Positions 25,840-35,820 of a stretch of DNA of 64,000 bases are shown here, piece by piece. Within the stretch, counting starts at the first letter, position 1; each line of letters opens with the position of its first letter. The position numbers and the translations under genes are program-made. The stretch spans positions 1-64,000 of the forward strand of contig NZ_JAJITD010000015.1 of assembly GCF_020880815.1 (NCBI RefSeq), written 5' to 3'. Below the pieces are notes generated by a model that was not told the DNA's origin, searched no databases, and worked only from the letters and a program-made list of their open reading frames with translations. The stretch comes from Paraburkholderia sejongensis (lineage in GTDB: Bacteria > Pseudomonadota > Gammaproteobacteria > Burkholderiales > Burkholderiaceae).

Positions 25840-26120
25840 TGAACAACCAGCGCGTCGCCCATCACACCGACCACGTCATCGATCACCCTGGTGGCGGCCG
25901 CGAATCCGGCTACGAAAACTTCGCGAAGATCCGCCGAGATACGCCCTGGCACCGGCCCCGCCCGGAAAGCCGTCGACCACTCGCCTGAGGGCAGCTGCGC
26001 ACTCAGCTTGACCCCGGCCATATACGCGGGCGCAGTGGTGTCGCAGCGGCCGACGTCATCCCCGAGACGCAATGCGTTGACTACGATGTCGAAACCCCGA
26101 TAGCGATATGTTTTTTCCAT
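25830..26120 (-). CDS. Uncharacterised small protein
   Basis: A 96-residue cytoplasmic protein starting MEKTYRYRGFDIVVNALRLG. A GGAGAACAGGT tract just upstream of ATG 26120 decides the start; 18 codons further upstream lack a ribosome site. It shows alternating strands (TYRYRGFDIVVNAL, AGVKLSAQLPSGEWST) and a C-terminal helix (DLREVFVAGFAAATRVIDDVV), a layout common in small conserved Burkholderiaceae proteins of unknown role. A TTGACA box at 26209-26214 on the same strand may be its -35 element, and a clear terminator lies downstream. Confidence 0.72.
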   Translation of the reverse strand: MEKTYRYRGFDIVVNALRLGDDVGRCDTTAPAYMAGVKLSAQLPSGEWSTAFRAGPVPGRISADLREVFVAGFAAATRVIDDVVGVMGDALVVQAA

Positions 26121-26720
26121 ACCTGTTCTCCATCCTCCGCCGTGCTGCACAACCGCCTTTCGCCATGGGGTCATGCTGCATCATTCCCGTATAAATACTG
26201 TTAAAAATTGTCAATTAGATTCAGAATTACGACTAGGGGTTTCCCTGCCCTCGCATTAATGTTCCGTCGATTAAAAATACGCTTCAAAATTCATTGCGAT
26301 TTGCACAAGCTTTATCAAACCGAAATTTGATCCGTCAACGAAATTTATTACAAATTCATAACCACAACGGACATCGGCCGCTACTGCGCGCCGTGTAGCC
26401 AACGCATACGGTGACGGCACCCCCGCCGAAGCAAGCTGCACTTCGCATCGAGCGGCGTTCGACAGCCGCGGCCATCAATCGTACTCAACGAGTGCGGCGC
26501 GAACCAGTCTCAAAATAAAAATATCTTGAAATAAAAAGTACTTGCCGACTCAAATAATCGCCCGGAACTCGATCGACATTTGAAATGTCCGAAAGCAGCC
26601 ATCGGACATCGATGGCGCCCGCCGGCGAGCCGTACTCCGCGTGAGCCCCTTCTAATTCGAACGCGTCGCCGCCCTGCCCGGGGCCGGCCGTCGCGCCCTC
26701 TCTTCGGTCCTCCTCGCACA
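26121..26720. other. AT-rich upstream region of the antiporter gene
   Basis: About 600 bp without a supported gene. The part at 26180-26360 is clearly poorer in GC than the surroundings. A frame runs open from 26580 into the antiporter but has neither a ribosome site nor homology before 26721. Confidence 0.5.
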
Positions 26721-28010
26721 ATGAGCATCTTTCAGATTACCGGTGCGCTGTTCACCATCGTCGCGCTGTTCGGCGTGATCAACTATCGCTTCATCAAGCT
26801 GCCGGACACGCTCGGCATTACCGCGGTCGGACTCGTCGTGTGCCTCGGCATTTCGGCGCTCGGCTTTTACTATCCGCCGCTGCCGGCCGCCGCGCGCAAG
26901 ATCATCGTGCAGGTCGATTTCGCCGACATCGTGTTTCATGGGCTGCTCAGTCTGCTGCTGTTCGCCGGCGCGCTGCACGTCGATCTGTCGAAGATGCGCA
27001 CGCAACGGCGCGCGGTGCTGATGCTCGCGACCGTCGGCGTGCTGATCTCGATCGCGGTGGTCGGCTTCGGCTTCTATTACGCGGCGCAGTGGCTCGGCCA
27101 TCCGGTCAGCCTGCTGTGGTGTCTCGCGTTCGGCGCGCTGATCTCGCCGACCGATCCGATCGCCGTGCTCAGCGTGCTCAAGCGCGCGGCCGCGCCCGAA
27201 AGCCTCGAAACCAAGATCACCGGCGAGTCGCTGTTCAACGACGGCACCGCGGTCGTCGCGTTCGTCACGCTGGTCGGGCTCGCCACCGGCGCGAACGAAT
27301 TTTCCGGCAGCGCGATCGCGCTCGATCTGCTGCGCGAAGTGGTCGGCGCGTTGGGACTCGGCGTGGTACTCGGCTTCGGCGCGTCGCTATTGCTGCGCGG
27401 GATCGACAGCTATCCGGTCGAAATCCTGATCACGCTCGCGCTCGCGACCGGCGGCTACAGTCTGGCCGAAGCGCTGCACGTGTCGGCGCCGCTCGCGGTC
27501 GTGATCATCGGGCTCGTGATCGGCAATCACGGCGCACTGACGTCGATGTCGGAAAAGACCCGCGAGCATCTGTTCAATTTCTGGGACCTGCTCGACGAAC
27601 TGCTGAACCTCGTGCTGTTCGGTTTGATCGGGCTCGAGATCATCGCGCTGTCGCTGCATATCCAGATCGTCTGGCTCGGGCTCGCGGCAATTCCGGTGGT
27701 GCTGCTCGCGCGCGGGGTCAGCGTCGCGATTCCTCTGCTCGCGCTGCAGAATTTCCGCCGGCTCAATCCGCACTCCACGCTGGTGCTGACATGGGGTGGA
27801 TTGCGCGGCGGCATTTCGATTGCGCTCGCACTGTCGTTGCCCGAATTCCACGGCCGCGAAATGTTTATCGGCGTCACGTATCTGGTCGTCGTGTTCAGCC
27901 TGCTGGTTCAGGCGACCACGCTGGGACGGCTGATCCGGCGTCTGAACTTCTCCACCGCGCGGGCCACCCAACTGCCGGCCGCCCGGCCCCTGGTCGACGC
28001 AAAAGAGTGA
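26721..28010 (+). CDS. Na+/H+ antiporter, CPA1 family
   Basis: Inner-membrane cation:proton antiporter of 429 residues with about twelve membrane helices. The CPA1 hallmark segments are present: ALISPTDPIAVLSVL with the TDP motif and GESLFNDGTAVVAF with the ND of the ion site, then LVLTWGGLRGGISIALALS with the conserved Arg. It lacks a large C-terminal tail. Probably involved in pH or Na+ homeostasis. The start at 26721 has only a weak upstream site, but begins exactly where the family does (MSIFQITGALFTIVALFGVI). It stands alone. Confidence 0.88.
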   Translation: MSIFQITGALFTIVALFGVINYRFIKLPDTLGITAVGLVVCLGISALGFYYPPLPAAARKIIVQVDFADIVFHGLLSLLLFAGALHVDLSKMRTQRRAVLMLATVGVLISIAVVGFGFYYAAQWLGHPVSLLWCLAFGALISPTDPIAVLSVLKRAAAPESLETKITGESLFNDGTAVVAFVTLVGLATGANEFSGSAIALDLLREVVGALGLGVVLGFGASLLLRGIDSYPVEILITLALATGGYSLAEALHVSAPLAVVIIGLVIGNHGALTSMSEKTREHLFNFWDLLDELLNLVLFGLIGLEIIALSLHIQIVWLGLAAIPVVLLARGVSVAIPLLALQNFRRLNPHSTLVLTWGGLRGGISIALALSLPEFHGREMFIGVTYLVVVFSLLVQATTLGRLIRRLNFSTARATQLPAARPLVDAKE

Positions 28011-28698
28011 GATCGCTGCGGGCCGATCCGGCAACGTGTCGGCCCGCAGCAAACGTCCTGCACGAGTACGCGCGTTCGCGTACCCGACCTCTCACTACCG
28101 CGGTTGCGCGCCACTTACCGGGCCGCGGCACAGGCCAATTTCCACCGGCCCTCCGGTGCGCCCCGAGTTCATCTCCTGCACGAAACGCGCGACGATCGTA
28201 AAGTGGATACCTGCGCGTGTTCGCAGCAAGCTCCCAACCTGGATACCGATGCCGCCCGCGAGGCCGTGCATGGGTCGCGATTTGTTAGGAGAATGGCTCG
28301 ACGAGCGAACGCGGAACCTATGCCGGGCAGTGAATGCCCAATTGGATCCGCGCACGGTTTTACGAATATCGCGCATCGTTTTCAGCGTTTTTTTAGTACT
28401 GATTTAAGCATTTGCCGAGCAGTGCCACTGCCGTATTTGCAGCCGCCAACGGCTGCGCTCCGCCACGACCGGTAGCGTTGCAACTGCTGCCGGTTTCATT
28501 CAGGCCGCGGTTCCCCACCGCGGTCCTGGCCCCGGCTCCCGCGAGCCGTGCGGCCAGTTTCTGGCGCGCTTTCAGCCAGCGTTCCGCTTGTCGCGCGCAC
28601 CGCGGCGGCGGGCAATTAGCCGTCAATGCCGGTTCTCCCACATACCCGGCACTTACGGTTTGTCATTCTGTCGATTCAGGCGTCCGAAGGAGTTCGCC
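28011..28698. other. Long intergenic stretch
   Basis: 688 bp after the antiporter. It has a GCAGCCG-CCAA-CGGCTGC hairpin at 28439-28456 and a run of seven T at 28388-28394. Several open frames exist on both strands but none has a ribosome site with a plausible product, so I call no gene. Confidence 0.5.
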
Positions 28699-28977
28699 AT
28701 GTCGGTCTATGTCGATGAAGGGTTTCGCCCCTGTGTGACGGAGTGCGCGACGGTCGCGTTCCGGGTGTGCTGCGACGATCGTGCGCAGATTTTCGAAGTC
28801 AGCGCCGAGGCACTGATGGAGTTCTGCGGCGCGGCGAGCAACCGCAAGCAGGACCTGCTGGTCGCGTTCGAGGACGCGCAGGACGAAATCCTGTCGGTCG
28901 CCGCGCAGCGCTGGAAGTTCGTGCCGACCGAGTCGGTGCGGCTCGGCCTCGACGAGTTCAGGATGGTCAGACATTAG
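28699..28977 (+). CDS. DUF1488-like small protein
   Basis: A 92-residue cytoplasmic protein. AAGGAG 7 bases before the ATG decides the start. The order of elements VAFRVCCDDRAQIFEVSAEALMEF, then a helix with DLLVAFEDAQDEILSVAAQRW and a last strand ESVRLGLDEF resembles the DUF1488 family; the match is by pattern, so another small family is possible. It lies 19 bp before the PhnD-like gene and the two are probably co-transcribed. Role unknown. Confidence 0.7.
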   Translation: MSVYVDEGFRPCVTECATVAFRVCCDDRAQIFEVSAEALMEFCGAASNRKQDLLVAFEDAQDEILSVAAQRWKFVPTESVRLGLDEFRMVRH

Positions 28978-28996
28978 GCGTGTCACACTCTCGCCC

Positions 28997-29788
28997 ATGA
29001 GCTGGATTGCCGCCCTGCCGATGTACAACGTAACGCCCGCGCTCGACCTCGAATGGCGCGAGTGGCTCGACGACGTGCTGCGGCGGGTCAAGCCCGCATG
29101 CCGGATCGTCGAACCGGATGAGGAATTACACGGCTTCTGGCGGCGGCCGAACCTGCTGATCTCGCAGACCTGCGGCTATCCGCTGATGCAGGGGCTGCAC
29201 CAGCAGGTGCAATTGATCGCAACGCCGTGCTTCGACGCGCCCGGCTGCGTCGGCGCGCATTATTCGAGCGTGCTGGTCACGCGCGCGGACGCCCGCTTCG
29301 ATACGCTCGCCGCCTGCCGCGGCGCGCGCGCCGCCTACAACCAGGACGATTCGAACAGCGGAATGAACGCGTTCCGGCACGCGGTCGCGCCGCTCGCGCG
29401 CGCCGGCATGTTCTTCGGCGGCGTGCTGCGCACCGGCTCGCATCTGGGCTCGCTGCGCGCGCTCGTCGACAATCGCGCGGACGTCGCCGCGATCGATTGC
29501 GTAACCTATGCGTTCGTCGGCGATGTGTTGCCGGAACTCGCGCACCGGCTGCGTGCGATCGGCATGACGGCCGCGTCGCCGGGCTTGCCGCTGATCGCCG
29601 CGGCGAACGTGCCGCGCGCGACGATCGACGCGCTGCGCGACGCGTTGCACGAGAGCCTCGCGAGCCGGCCCGAGCGGGCCAGGCGCCTGCGCTTGACGGG
29701 GTTTTCCACGCTGCCGCTGACCGACTACGCGCGCATCGGCGAACTGGAAAACGAGGCGCGCGCGGCGGGCTACGCGCGGCTCGGCTGA
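28997..29788 (+). CDS. PhnD-like substrate-binding protein without signal peptide
   Basis: A 263-residue protein of the phosphonate/phosphite/transferrin-like periplasmic-binding family: MSWIAALPMYNVTPALD at the start, QTCGYPL, then the ligand-loop motif GARAAYNQDDSNSGMNAFRHAV and a VAAIDCVTYAF stretch. Unusually it has no signal peptide and starts directly with the fold, so it acts in the cytoplasm or is a sensor or enzyme subunit. No ABC permease or ATPase gene accompanies it; its partner is the DUF1488-like gene upstream. It converges with the liu operon. Confidence 0.82.
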   Translation: MSWIAALPMYNVTPALDLEWREWLDDVLRRVKPACRIVEPDEELHGFWRRPNLLISQTCGYPLMQGLHQQVQLIATPCFDAPGCVGAHYSSVLVTRADARFDTLAACRGARAAYNQDDSNSGMNAFRHAVAPLARAGMFFGGVLRTGSHLGSLRALVDNRADVAAIDCVTYAFVGDVLPELAHRLRAIGMTAASPGLPLIAAANVPRATIDALRDALHESLASRPERARRLRLTGFSTLPLTDYARIGELENEARAAGYARLG

Positions 29789-29838
29789 TTCGCCTCGGCT
29801 GATTCATTGCGCGTCGGTCACCGCGCGTCGGTCACCGC
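29775..29838. repeat. Tandem repeats between convergent genes
   Basis: Two copies of a 15-nt unit containing CTCGGCTGATTC overlap the PhnD-like stop. They are followed by two copies of the 14-nt unit GCGCGTCGGTCACC, which run up to the liuD stop region. Confidence 0.75.
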
Positions 29839-29845
29839 GCGCCAA

Positions 29846-31891
29846 TCACTCCACGTCGAGCACCAGCAACTGCGCGCCGTCGGCGACCTGATCGCCGACG
29901 CCGTACAGCACCTCGGCAACCTTGCCCGCGGCCGGCGCGCCGATCGTGTGCTCCATCTTCATCGCCTCCATCACCAGCAGCGGCGCGCCCTTCTCGACCA
30001 CCGCGCCCGGTTCGACCAGCACCGCGATCACCTTGCCCGGCATCGGCGCGGTCAGGCGTCCTTCGCCGTGCTCCGCATCGGCCGCGTGGGCGAGCAGGTT
30101 CTGCCATTCGAACGCGAGCGTTTCGCCGTGGCAGAACACGTGGAAGCGGTCGCCGTCGACGAACACCCGGCCCGCCACCCGCGCATCGCCGATGGTCGCG
30201 CGGAATTCATGTTCGCCCGCGCCTTCGGACCACGTGAAGCCATCGCGCGTGCCGTCGTGTTCGAGCGTTTGCGTATCGCCATTGCGCGCGAATATCACAT
30301 TGAAGCCGGCGTTGTCCGCGTCATTCGCATCGTCGCCGATCACGCGCCAGCCGAGCGTCTGCGTATAACCGCTATTGAGCCGCCAATGCGACAGCGCCTC
30401 CCACGGCGACGCCCCGTGCGCGCTACCGCCCTCGCGCGTGAGCAGCGCCGCGCACGCGAGCGCGAGCGCCTCCTTGAACGGCTTTTTCACCGGCGCGAAC
30501 AGCGCATCGTGATGCCGCTCGATCAGACCGGTGTCGAGTTCGCCGCTCGCAAACGGCTCGCTCGCGACGATCCGTTGCAGGAACTCGACGTTCGTATGCG
30601 GCCCGACCACCTCGCACGCATGCAGCGCGCGCGCGAGCCGCGCCAACGCTTCCTCGCGCGACGCGCCGTGGACGATCAGCTTCGCGATCATCGGGTCGTA
30701 GAACGGCGTGATCGTGTCGCCCTCGCGCACGCCGCTGTCGATCCGCACCGGCGCCTTGCGGCCCGGCTCTCCGAGACCGGCCGCGTCGATCGCGAACTCG
30801 ACGCCTTCCGGCATGCGCAAATGCTTGAGCGTACCGGTGGACGGCAGGAAGCCGCGCGCCGGATGCTCGGCGTAAATACGCGCTTCGATCGCGTGGCCGT
30901 CGAGCTTCAGTTGATCTTGCGTGAGCGGCAGCGGCTCATCCGCCGCGACCCGCAATTGCCATTCGACCAGATCCTGCCCGGTCACCATCTCGGTAACCGG
31001 ATGCTCGACCTGCAGGCGCGTGTTCATTTCCATGAAATAGAACTCGCCGGCCGGCGTCATGATGAACTCGACCGTGCCCGCGCCGACGTAGTTGACCGCG
31101 CGCGCGGCGGCCACCGCCGCCTCTCCCATCGCGCGCTTCACGCCGGCGTCGAGCCCCGGCGCCGGCGCTTCCTCGAGCACCTTCTGGTGACGGCGCTGTA
31201 CCGAGCAGTCGCGATCGAACAGATAGACCGCGCCGCCGTGCCGGTCGGCGAACACCTGCACCTCGACGTGGCGTGGCCGCATCAAGTACTTCTCGATCAG
31301 CACGCGGTCGTTGCCGAAGCTGCTCGCCGCTTCGCGCTTGCACGACAGCAGCGCCGCCGCGAAATCCGCGCCGCGCTCGACCACCCGCATACCCTTGCCG
31401 CCGCCGCCCGCGCTCGCCTTCAGCAGCACCGGGTAGCCGATCTCGTCCGCTTCACGCTGCAACAGCTGCGGGTCCTGATCGTCGCCGTGATAGCCGGGTA
31501 CGAGCGGCACCGCGGCCGCGTGCATCAGCGCCTTGGCGGCCGCCTTCGAACCCATCGCGGCAATCGCCTCGACCGGCGGACCGATAAAGACGATCCCGGC
31601 CGCCTCGCATGCATGCGCGAAGTCTTCGTTCTCCGAAAGAAAGCCGTAGCCCGGATGGACCGCTTGCGCACCGGTTGCGCGCGCGGCCTCGATGATGCGC
31701 TCGACTCGCAGATAACTTTCCGCCGCGGTCGAGCCGCCGATATGCACCGCTTCGTCGCAGGCGGCGACGTGTTTCGCGTTAGCGTCGGCGTCGGAATAGA
31801 CGGCCACGCTCGCGATGCCGAGCCGCTTGCAGGTCGCCGCGACGCGGCAGGCGATCTCGCCGCGGTTCGCAATCAGGATCTTGTTGAACAT
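29846..31891 (-). CDS. liuD: Methylcrotonyl-CoA carboxylase biotin-containing subunit
   Basis: Alpha subunit of 3-methylcrotonyl-CoA carboxylase in leucine and isovalerate degradation. 681 residues: biotin carboxylase domain at the N-terminus (FNKILIANRGEIACRVAATC, the family start; ATP-binding KASAGGGGKGMRVV), a middle BT region, and a C-terminal biotinyl domain with VMEAMKMEHTI carrying the biotin Lys about 36 residues from the end. It is last of four genes, 53 bp after the enoyl-CoA hydratase gene. The frame extends 80 codons upstream but overlaps that gene, so 31891 is the start. Gene order with the carboxyltransferase and isovaleryl-CoA dehydrogenase identifies it over propionyl- or geranyl-CoA carboxylases. 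Confidence 0.92.
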   Translation of the reverse strand: MFNKILIANRGEIACRVAATCKRLGIASVAVYSDADANAKHVAACDEAVHIGGSTAAESYLRVERIIEAARATGAQAVHPGYGFLSENEDFAHACEAAGIVFIGPPVEAIAAMGSKAAAKALMHAAAVPLVPGYHGDDQDPQLLQREADEIGYPVLLKASAGGGGKGMRVVERGADFAAALLSCKREAASSFGNDRVLIEKYLMRPRHVEVQVFADRHGGAVYLFDRDCSVQRRHQKVLEEAPAPGLDAGVKRAMGEAAVAAARAVNYVGAGTVEFIMTPAGEFYFMEMNTRLQVEHPVTEMVTGQDLVEWQLRVAADEPLPLTQDQLKLDGHAIEARIYAEHPARGFLPSTGTLKHLRMPEGVEFAIDAAGLGEPGRKAPVRIDSGVREGDTITPFYDPMIAKLIVHGASREEALARLARALHACEVVGPHTNVEFLQRIVASEPFASGELDTGLIERHHDALFAPVKKPFKEALALACAALLTREGGSAHGASPWEALSHWRLNSGYTQTLGWRVIGDDANDADNAGFNVIFARNGDTQTLEHDGTRDGFTWSEGAGEHEFRATIGDARVAGRVFVDGDRFHVFCHGETLAFEWQNLLAHAADAEHGEGRLTAPMPGKVIAVLVEPGAVVEKGAPLLVMEAMKMEHTIGAPAAGKVAEVLYGVGDQVADGAQLLVLDVE

Positions 31892-31944
31892 GAGTGTCTC
31901 GATGTTATTAGGCGGTAGCGGGCGATGGTGATACGTGACGCGCG

Positions 31945-32730
31945 TCAGTTGCGCCAGCCCGGCGGGCGTTTCTCGAGGAACGATGCGACGCCTTCGCGGC
32001 CTTCCGCGCCGGCTCGCGTTTGCGCGATGCGCGCCGCGGTGTCTTCGATCAGCGCGTCGCTCAACTCGCGGCCGGCGATGTCCTGCACGAGCCGCTTGCA
32101 CGCGCGCACCGCTTGCGGGCCGTTCGCGCACAGCGTTTGCGCGAGTTGCGCGACCGCCGCGTCGAGCTGGTCCGCGCCGACCGCTTCGCTGACGAGGCCC
32201 AGGCGCAGCGCGGTCGCGCAGTCGAACGCTTCGGCGCTGACGAAGTAGCGCCGCGCTGCCTGTTCGCCGAGCGCGCGGATCACGTACGGCGCGATCGTCG
32301 CCGGAATCAGGCCCAGCCGCGCCTCCGACAGGCAGAAATGCGCGCTATCGACCGCGACGACGATATCGCACGCGGCAATCAGGCCCATCCCGCCCGCGTA
32401 CGCATCGCCGCTCACCCGTGCGATGACCGGCTTGTTGCAGCGATAGACGGCCGACAGCATGTTCGCCAGCCGCATCGCGTCGGCGCGATTTTCCGCGTCC
32501 GAGTAGCCGGCCATTTTCTTCATCCAGTTCAGGTCGGCGCCCGCGCAGAACGCCTTGCCGTTCGCGGCGAGCACGACCGCGCGCACGTCGTCGCGCGAGT
32601 CGAGTTCGGTGAACGCGGCGGTCAGTTCCGCGATCATCGTCTCGTTGAACGCGTTGCGCACCTCGGGGCGATTGAGCGTGACGGTCGCGAGCGGGCCGGC
32701 GATCTCGAACTTCAGCGTTTCGTATTGCAT
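31945..32730 (-). CDS. liuC: Methylglutaconyl-CoA hydratase (enoyl-CoA hydratase family)
   Basis: Crotonase-fold enzyme of 261 residues. The oxyanion segment KAFCAGADLNWMKKM (about 56-70) and the second catalytic stretch CDIVVAVDSAHFCLSEARLGLIPA (about 116-140) are intact, with the Glu residues expected for hydration. It lies 22 bp downstream of the carboxyltransferase gene in the liu operon, so it hydrates 3-methylglutaconyl-CoA to HMG-CoA. Sequence alone would only say enoyl-CoA hydratase; the name comes from context. Confidence 0.9.
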   Translation of the reverse strand: MQYETLKFEIAGPLATVTLNRPEVRNAFNETMIAELTAAFTELDSRDDVRAVVLAANGKAFCAGADLNWMKKMAGYSDAENRADAMRLANMLSAVYRCNKPVIARVSGDAYAGGMGLIAACDIVVAVDSAHFCLSEARLGLIPATIAPYVIRALGEQAARRYFVSAEAFDCATALRLGLVSEAVGADQLDAAVAQLAQTLCANGPQAVRACKRLVQDIAGRELSDALIEDTAARIAQTRAGAEGREGVASFLEKRPPGWRN

Positions 32731-32752
32731 GGGCAGTCTCCGTTGCGCCGCG

Positions 32753-34360
32753 TCACATTCTGAACACGCCGAAACGCGTGTCCTCGATCGGCGCGTTCAT
32801 CGCCGCCGACAGGCCGAGACCGAGCACGTCGCGGGTCTGCGCCGGATCGATCACGCCGTCGTCCCACAGCCGCGCGCTCGCATAGTACGGATGGCCCTGA
32901 TGCTCGTATTGCTCGCGGATCGGCTGCTTGAACGCGTCCTCTTCTTCCGCGCTCCACGAACCGCCCTTCGCTTCGATACCGTCGCGCTTCACGGTGGCCA
33001 GCACCGACGCGGCCTGCTCGCCGCCCATCACCGAGATGCGCGCGTTCGGCCACATCCACAGGAAGCGCGGCGAATACGCGCGGCCGCACATCCCGTAGTT
33101 GCCGGCGCCGAACGAGCCGCCGATGATCACCGTGAACTTCGGCACCTTCGCGGTCGCGACCGCGGTCACCATCTTCGCGCCGTTGCGCGCGATCCCTTCG
33201 TTCTCGTATTTGCGCCCGACCATGAAGCCGGTGATGTTCTGCAGAAAGACCAGCGGAATCTTGCGCTGCGCGCACAGCTCGATGAAGTGCGCGCCCTTTA
33301 ATGCGGACTCCGAAAACAGAATGCCGTTGTTCGCGACGATCCCCACCGGATGGCCCCAGATATGCGCGAAGCCGCACACGAGCGTGGTGCCGTAGCGGGC
33401 CTTGAACTCGTCGAACGCGGAATCGTCGACGATGCGCGCGATCACCTCGCGGATATCGAACGGCTTGCGCGTGTCGAGCGGAATCACGCCGTAGATGCTC
33501 TTTGCGTCGTAGCGCGGCGGCTTCGGGTCCTGCAACACCAGCGGCGCCTGCTTCGCGCGATTCAGATTGCCGACGATGCTGCGTGCGATCGCGAGCGCAT
33601 GCGCGTCGTTCTGCGCGAGATGATCGACGACGCCCGACAGCCGCGTATGCACGTCGCCGCCGCCGAGGTCTTCCGCGCTGACCACTTCGCCGGTTGCCGC
33701 TTTCACGAGCGGCGGGCCGCCGAGAAAAATCGTCCCCTGGTTCTTCACGATGATCGATTCGTCGCTCATCGCCGGCACATACGCGCCGCCCGCGGTGCAC
33801 GAGCCCATCACGACCGCGATCTGCGGAATGCCCGCCGCCGACAGCGTCGCCTGGTTGTAGAAGATGCGGCCGAAGTGATCGCGGTCGGGAAACACGTCGT
33901 CCTGATTCGGCAGATTCGCGCCGCCCGAGTCGACCAGGTACACGCACGGCAGACGGTTTTCCGCGGCGATTTCCTGCGCGCGCAGGTGCTTCTTCACGGT
34001 GACCGGGTAGTAGGTGCCGCCCTTCACGGTCGCGTCGTTGCAGACGATCACGCATTCCTGCCCGACGATCCGGCCGATTCCGGTGATCACGCCGGCGCCC
34101 GGCGCGTCGTCGTTGTACATCCCGTACGCGGCCAGTTGCGACAGTTCGAGAAACGGCGTGCCCGGGTCGAGCAGTTGCGCGACGCGCTCGCGCGGCAGCA
34201 GCTTGCCGCGGCTCGTGTGTTTGTCGCGCGCGGCCTCACCGCCGCCTTGCGCGAGCTGTTCGATTTTCGCGCGCAGATCGGCGACCAGCGCGTCGAGCGC
34301 CGCCGCATTCGCGCGGAACTCGTCCGAGCGCGGGTTCAGCTTTGATTCGATGATCGGCAT
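32753..34360 (-). CDS. liuB: Methylcrotonyl-CoA carboxylase carboxyltransferase subunit
   Basis: Beta subunit of 3-methylcrotonyl-CoA carboxylase, 535 residues, normal length. Two carboxyltransferase halves are seen: the N-terminal part with [20 protein letters not shown] and [20 protein letters not shown], and the C-terminal part with [23 protein letters not shown] and [18 protein letters not shown], all diagnostic of MCC-beta. It pairs with liuD. It is second in the operon, 58 bp after liuA. Start ATG 34360 ([15 protein letters not shown]) matches the family; an in-frame start five codons earlier is less likely. Confidence 0.94.
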   Translation of the reverse strand: MPIIESKLNPRSDEFRANAAALDALVADLRAKIEQLAQGGGEAARDKHTSRGKLLPRERVAQLLDPGTPFLELSQLAAYGMYNDDAPGAGVITGIGRIVGQECVIVCNDATVKGGTYYPVTVKKHLRAQEIAAENRLPCVYLVDSGGANLPNQDDVFPDRDHFGRIFYNQATLSAAGIPQIAVVMGSCTAGGAYVPAMSDESIIVKNQGTIFLGGPPLVKAATGEVVSAEDLGGGDVHTRLSGVVDHLAQNDAHALAIARSIVGNLNRAKQAPLVLQDPKPPRYDAKSIYGVIPLDTRKPFDIREVIARIVDDSAFDEFKARYGTTLVCGFAHIWGHPVGIVANNGILFSESALKGAHFIELCAQRKIPLVFLQNITGFMVGRKYENEGIARNGAKMVTAVATAKVPKFTVIIGGSFGAGNYGMCGRAYSPRFLWMWPNARISVMGGEQAASVLATVKRDGIEAKGGSWSAEEEDAFKQPIREQYEHQGHPYYASARLWDDGVIDPAQTRDVLGLGLSAAMNAPIEDTRFGVFRM

Positions 34361-34418
34361 GTTGTGGCTTCTCACGAGTGGCGTTTTTCAGGAGCTTTTA
34401 GCGCTGGGCAAGCTCGCC

Positions 34419-35600
34419 TCACATCGTTTCCGCAAACAGCTCGCGCCCAATCAGCATCCGGCGAATCTCACTGGTGCCCGCGCCGATTTCGTAGAGCTTC
34501 GCGTCGCGCCACAGACGTCCGACCGGATACTCGTTGATATAGCCGTTGCCGCCCAGAATCTGGATCGCCTCGCCGGCCATCCACGTGGCTTTCTCGGCGG
34601 TATAGAGAATCACGCCCGCGCAGTCCTTGCGCACCTGGCGCACGTGCTCGTTGCCGAGCGTGTCGAGCTGACGGCCGACCGCGTACAGATACGCGCGGCA
34701 CGCCTGCAACGTCGTGTACAGATCGGCGACCTTGCCCTGGATCAGCTGGAATTCGCCGATCGACTGGCCGAACTGCTTGCGGTCGTGGATATACGGCACG
34801 ACCGCGTCCATCACCGCGACCATGATGCCGGTCGGTCCGCCGGCCAGCACCGCACGTTCGTAGTCAAGGCCGCTCATCAGTACCTTCACGCCGCCGTTCA
34901 GCTGACCGAGGATGTTCTCTTCCGGCACTTCGACGTCCTGAAACACCAGTTCGCCGGTGTGCGAGCCGCGCATGCCGAGCTTGTCGAGTTTCTGCGCAAC
35001 CGAGAAACCTTTCATGCCCTTCTCGACGATGAACGCGGTAATGCCGCGCGAATTCGCTTCGGGATCGGTCTTCGCATAGACGACCAGTGTGTCGCAATCG
35101 GGGCCGTTGGTGATCCACATCTTGGTGCCGTTCAGCACGTAGCGGTCGCCCTTTTTCTCCGCGCGCAGCTTCATGCTGACCACGTCGGAGCCCGCGTTCG
35201 GCTCGCTCATCGCGAGCGCGCCGACGTGCTCGCCCGACACCAGCTTGGGCAGATACTTCTGCTTCTGCTGCGCGGTGCCGTTGCGATGAATCTGGTTCAC
35301 GCACAGGTTCGAATGCGCGCCGTACGACAGGCCGACCGACGCCGACGCGCGCGAGATTTCCTCCATCGCGATCATGTGCGCGGTGTAGCCCATGTTCGCG
35401 CCGCCGTATTCCTCGGCGACGGTCATGCCGAGCACGCCGAGGTCGCCGAACTTCTTCCACAGATCCATCGGAAACTGGTCGGTGCGATCGATTTCCGCCG
35501 CGCGCGGCGCGATCTCTTTGGCGGCGAACGACGCGATGCTGTCGCGCAGCATTTCGATTTCTTCGCCGAGCGGGAATTGCAAACCGGGCAGATTGGGCAT
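34419..35600 (-). CDS. liuA: Isovaleryl-CoA dehydrogenase
   Basis: FAD enzyme oxidising isovaleryl-CoA to 3-methylcrotonyl-CoA, 393 residues. The acyl-CoA dehydrogenase core is complete: [28 protein letters not shown], and [17 protein letters not shown]-type C-terminus. The catalytic base Glu248 lies in [14 protein letters not shown], while the other family position ([10 protein letters not shown]) has Gly. This arrangement separates isovaleryl-CoA dehydrogenase from medium-chain enzymes and supports the call. First gene of liuABCD, read from a promoter overlapping a perfect palindrome, divergent from the TetR gene. Confidence 0.95.
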   Translation of the reverse strand: MPNLPGLQFPLGEEIEMLRDSIASFAAKEIAPRAAEIDRTDQFPMDLWKKFGDLGVLGMTVAEEYGGANMGYTAHMIAMEEISRASASVGLSYGAHSNLCVNQIHRNGTAQQKQKYLPKLVSGEHVGALAMSEPNAGSDVVSMKLRAEKKGDRYVLNGTKMWITNGPDCDTLVVYAKTDPEANSRGITAFIVEKGMKGFSVAQKLDKLGMRGSHTGELVFQDVEVPEENILGQLNGGVKVLMSGLDYERAVLAGGPTGIMVAVMDAVVPYIHDRKQFGQSIGEFQLIQGKVADLYTTLQACRAYLYAVGRQLDTLGNEHVRQVRKDCAGVILYTAEKATWMAGEAIQILGGNGYINEYPVGRLWRDAKLYEIGAGTSEIRRMLIGRELFAETM

Positions 35601-35690
35601 TGCGGTGTCTCCAGGGTTCGGGGGCGGCCGTTCGGCTCTGGCCAGTCGGCGCGCGCATCATCAATCGTGTCAACGCGCATTTCACGCCAG

Positions 35691-35708
35691 ATTGACGTAA
35701 GCGTCAAT
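35691..35708. promoter_or_regulatory. Perfect palindrome in the liu divergent promoter
   Basis: ATTGACG-TAAG-CGTCAAT. On the minus strand its TTGACG is followed, 17 bp on, by TGAAAT, so it would cover the -35 box of liuA. This is the expected place for the TetR-type regulator to repress. Confidence 0.7.
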
Positions 35709-35820
35709 AGGTATTTTTGAGTGTTACTCAGAAATCATGCGGAGCCGCCGTACCGCGCTCAGTTTGATGATAGGATCGCGTTCACGGGCATCGTCGGCCC
35801 TCCGTTCCGCCCTTTTCTCC

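Noticed and set aside
28036-28475. Overlapping ORFs of about 120 codons after the antiporter gene
   Set aside because: Different frames of the same stretch with no ribosome site and no family resemblance.
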